A stretch of DNA of 64,000 bases from Saccharopolyspora dendranthemae (lineage in GTDB: Bacteria; Actinomycetota; Actinomycetes; Mycobacteriales; Pseudonocardiaceae): positions 248,001 to 312,000 of the forward strand of contig NZ_VIWX01000004.1 in the NCBI RefSeq assembly GCF_007829955.1, read 5' to 3'. A program made the translations under genes and the position numbers. The notes beneath the pieces are model-generated. The model worked only from the letters and a program-made list of their open reading frames with translations, made no database searches and was not told the DNA's origin. How positions within the stretch are numbered: position 1 is the first letter of the stretch; each line of letters begins with the position of its first letter. Shown here piece after piece: positions 63,367 to 64,000 of the stretch.

Positions 63367-64000
63367 CTACTTCACGTAATCCCGCGGCACGCGCGGAGGC
63401 CAGCTCCCCACGCTCAGCAGGCCGAGGCTGTAGGCGCGGGAGACCAGCGCGGCACGGTTGGGCGCCTTGAGCTTCTTGAGCATCGCGCCGACGTGGTACT
63501 CGACGCCCTGCCGGCTCAGGAACAGCCGGGACGCCAACCGCACCGTCGACTCACCGGTGGCGATGCCTTCGAGGATCCGGGCGTTGAGCTCGGACAGGAC
63601 GCGCTTGCGGTCCGCCACGACCACGTTGGCCCGGTTGCGCTGCTCCGGCGAGAGCAAGACCACGAACTGCGTCAGCTCACCCGAGGACGAGCCGCGCACG
63701 GCGATCCCGGTGATCTCACCCGTGAAGGCGGCCTGCTCAGGGCCGACGCCCACGAAGTACTCCGTGAAGCGCTGGCTCCGGCCCTCGAGCAACCGCTCGA
63801 AGTTCCGGCTGATCGGCTCGCGCACCCCGGGGTGGAGCAGCTCGCCGAGGCTGCGTCCCACCACCGACTCCGGAGGCTGACCGAATTGTTCTACGAACGC
63901 GTCGTTGGCTTGGGTGATCCGCATCTGCAGATCCACGCTCGCCAAGTGAAGACCCGATCGCTCCAGCAGTGACTGGAACACGTCCACGTCGGCGATGTCA
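63367..64000 (-). CDS. PAS-LuxR transcriptional activator (5' end beyond the window)
   Basis: At least 211 codons of a small two-domain regulator of the PimM/AmphRIV/NysRIV/FscRI type. A PAS sensor domain begins near the right edge (DVFQSLLERSGLHLASVDL...) and a LuxR helix-turn-helix fills the C-terminal 70 residues (RILEGIATG, LASRLFLSRQGVEYHV, RAALVSRAYSLGLL). The protein ends in DYVK. The frame is open to base 63999 with no stop; a GTG at 63987 is in frame, but the family normally has a few dozen more residues before DVFQ, so the start is probably outside. Proteins of this family are conserved, interchangeable activators of polyene macrolide genes and bind CTVGGGAWWTCCCBAG-like repeats. 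Four related boxes in this window fit that role. Confidence 0.92.
   Translation of the reverse strand, partial: DIADVDVFQSLLERSGLHLASVDLQMRITQANDAFVEQFGQPPESVVGRSLGELLHPGVREPISRNFERLLEGRSQRFTEYFVGVGPEQAAFTGEITGIAVRGSSSGELTQFVVLLSPEQRNRANVVVADRKRVLSELNARILEGIATGESTVRLASRLFLSRQGVEYHVGAMLKKLKAPNRAALVSRAYSLGLLSVGSWPPRVPRDYVK

Overview
The window is GC-rich actinomycete DNA carrying the middle of a large modular type I polyketide synthase (PKS) cluster, with its export, thioesterase and regulatory genes. The GC-rich third codon positions, the giant PKS genes, a DUF222/HNH endonuclease gene and the LAL and PAS-LuxR regulators fit an actinomycete, perhaps of the Pseudonocardiales (Saccharopolyspora, Pseudonocardia or Amycolatopsis). 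The order-level placement is a weak inference, because there is no rRNA or other phylogenetic marker.

Layout. Bases 1-48695 hold three PKS genes on the minus strand, read right to left. A 9,022-codon gene has six modules (A-F), a 6,771-codon gene has four (G-J), and the first 404 codons of a third gene run off the left edge. Each begins with a docking coiled coil followed directly by a ketosynthase, so the chain passes from gene to gene in transcription order and the loading module lies elsewhere. A divergent promoter region (48696-48926) leads right into two overlapping ABC exporter half-transporters. After a pair of hairpins come a convergent DUF222/HNH gene, a type II thioesterase gene overlapping a small DoxX-like membrane protein gene, and convergent htpG. 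Next are two translationally coupled LAL-type LuxR regulators, and finally a PAS-LuxR regulator cut by the right edge.

Product logic, inferred from motifs. A: DH+KR, double bond. B: hydroxyl. C: the only methylmalonyl extender, A2-type KR. D: hydroxyl. E: dead KR (Tyr to Gln), ketone. F: hydroxyl. G: hydroxyl, DH degenerate. H: dead KR (Tyr to Ser), ketone. I: DH+ER+KR, methylene. J: hydroxyl, DH remnant. Modules A-F reproduce the order of the polyol-forming synthases of glycosylated polyene macrolides (AmphI/NysI/FscD type): last double bond, hydroxyl, methyl branch, hydroxyl, hemiketal ketone, hydroxyl. The four-module G-J protein has one module more than the AmphJ/NysJ type and looks closer to the candicidin/FR-008 arrangement. 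The half-transporters, thioesterase, LAL and PAS-LuxR genes are the usual companions of such clusters. Loading and polyene-forming modules, sugar genes and P450s are not in the window.

Regulation. The exporter and thioesterase promoters share a 39-bp composite element containing a CTAGGG box. Related boxes precede the six-module PKS gene and the LAL operon, where the box is almost the 16-bp inverted repeat known for PimM-type PAS-LuxR proteins. This suggests that the PAS-LuxR protein at the right edge controls PKS, export, thioesterase and LAL genes together.
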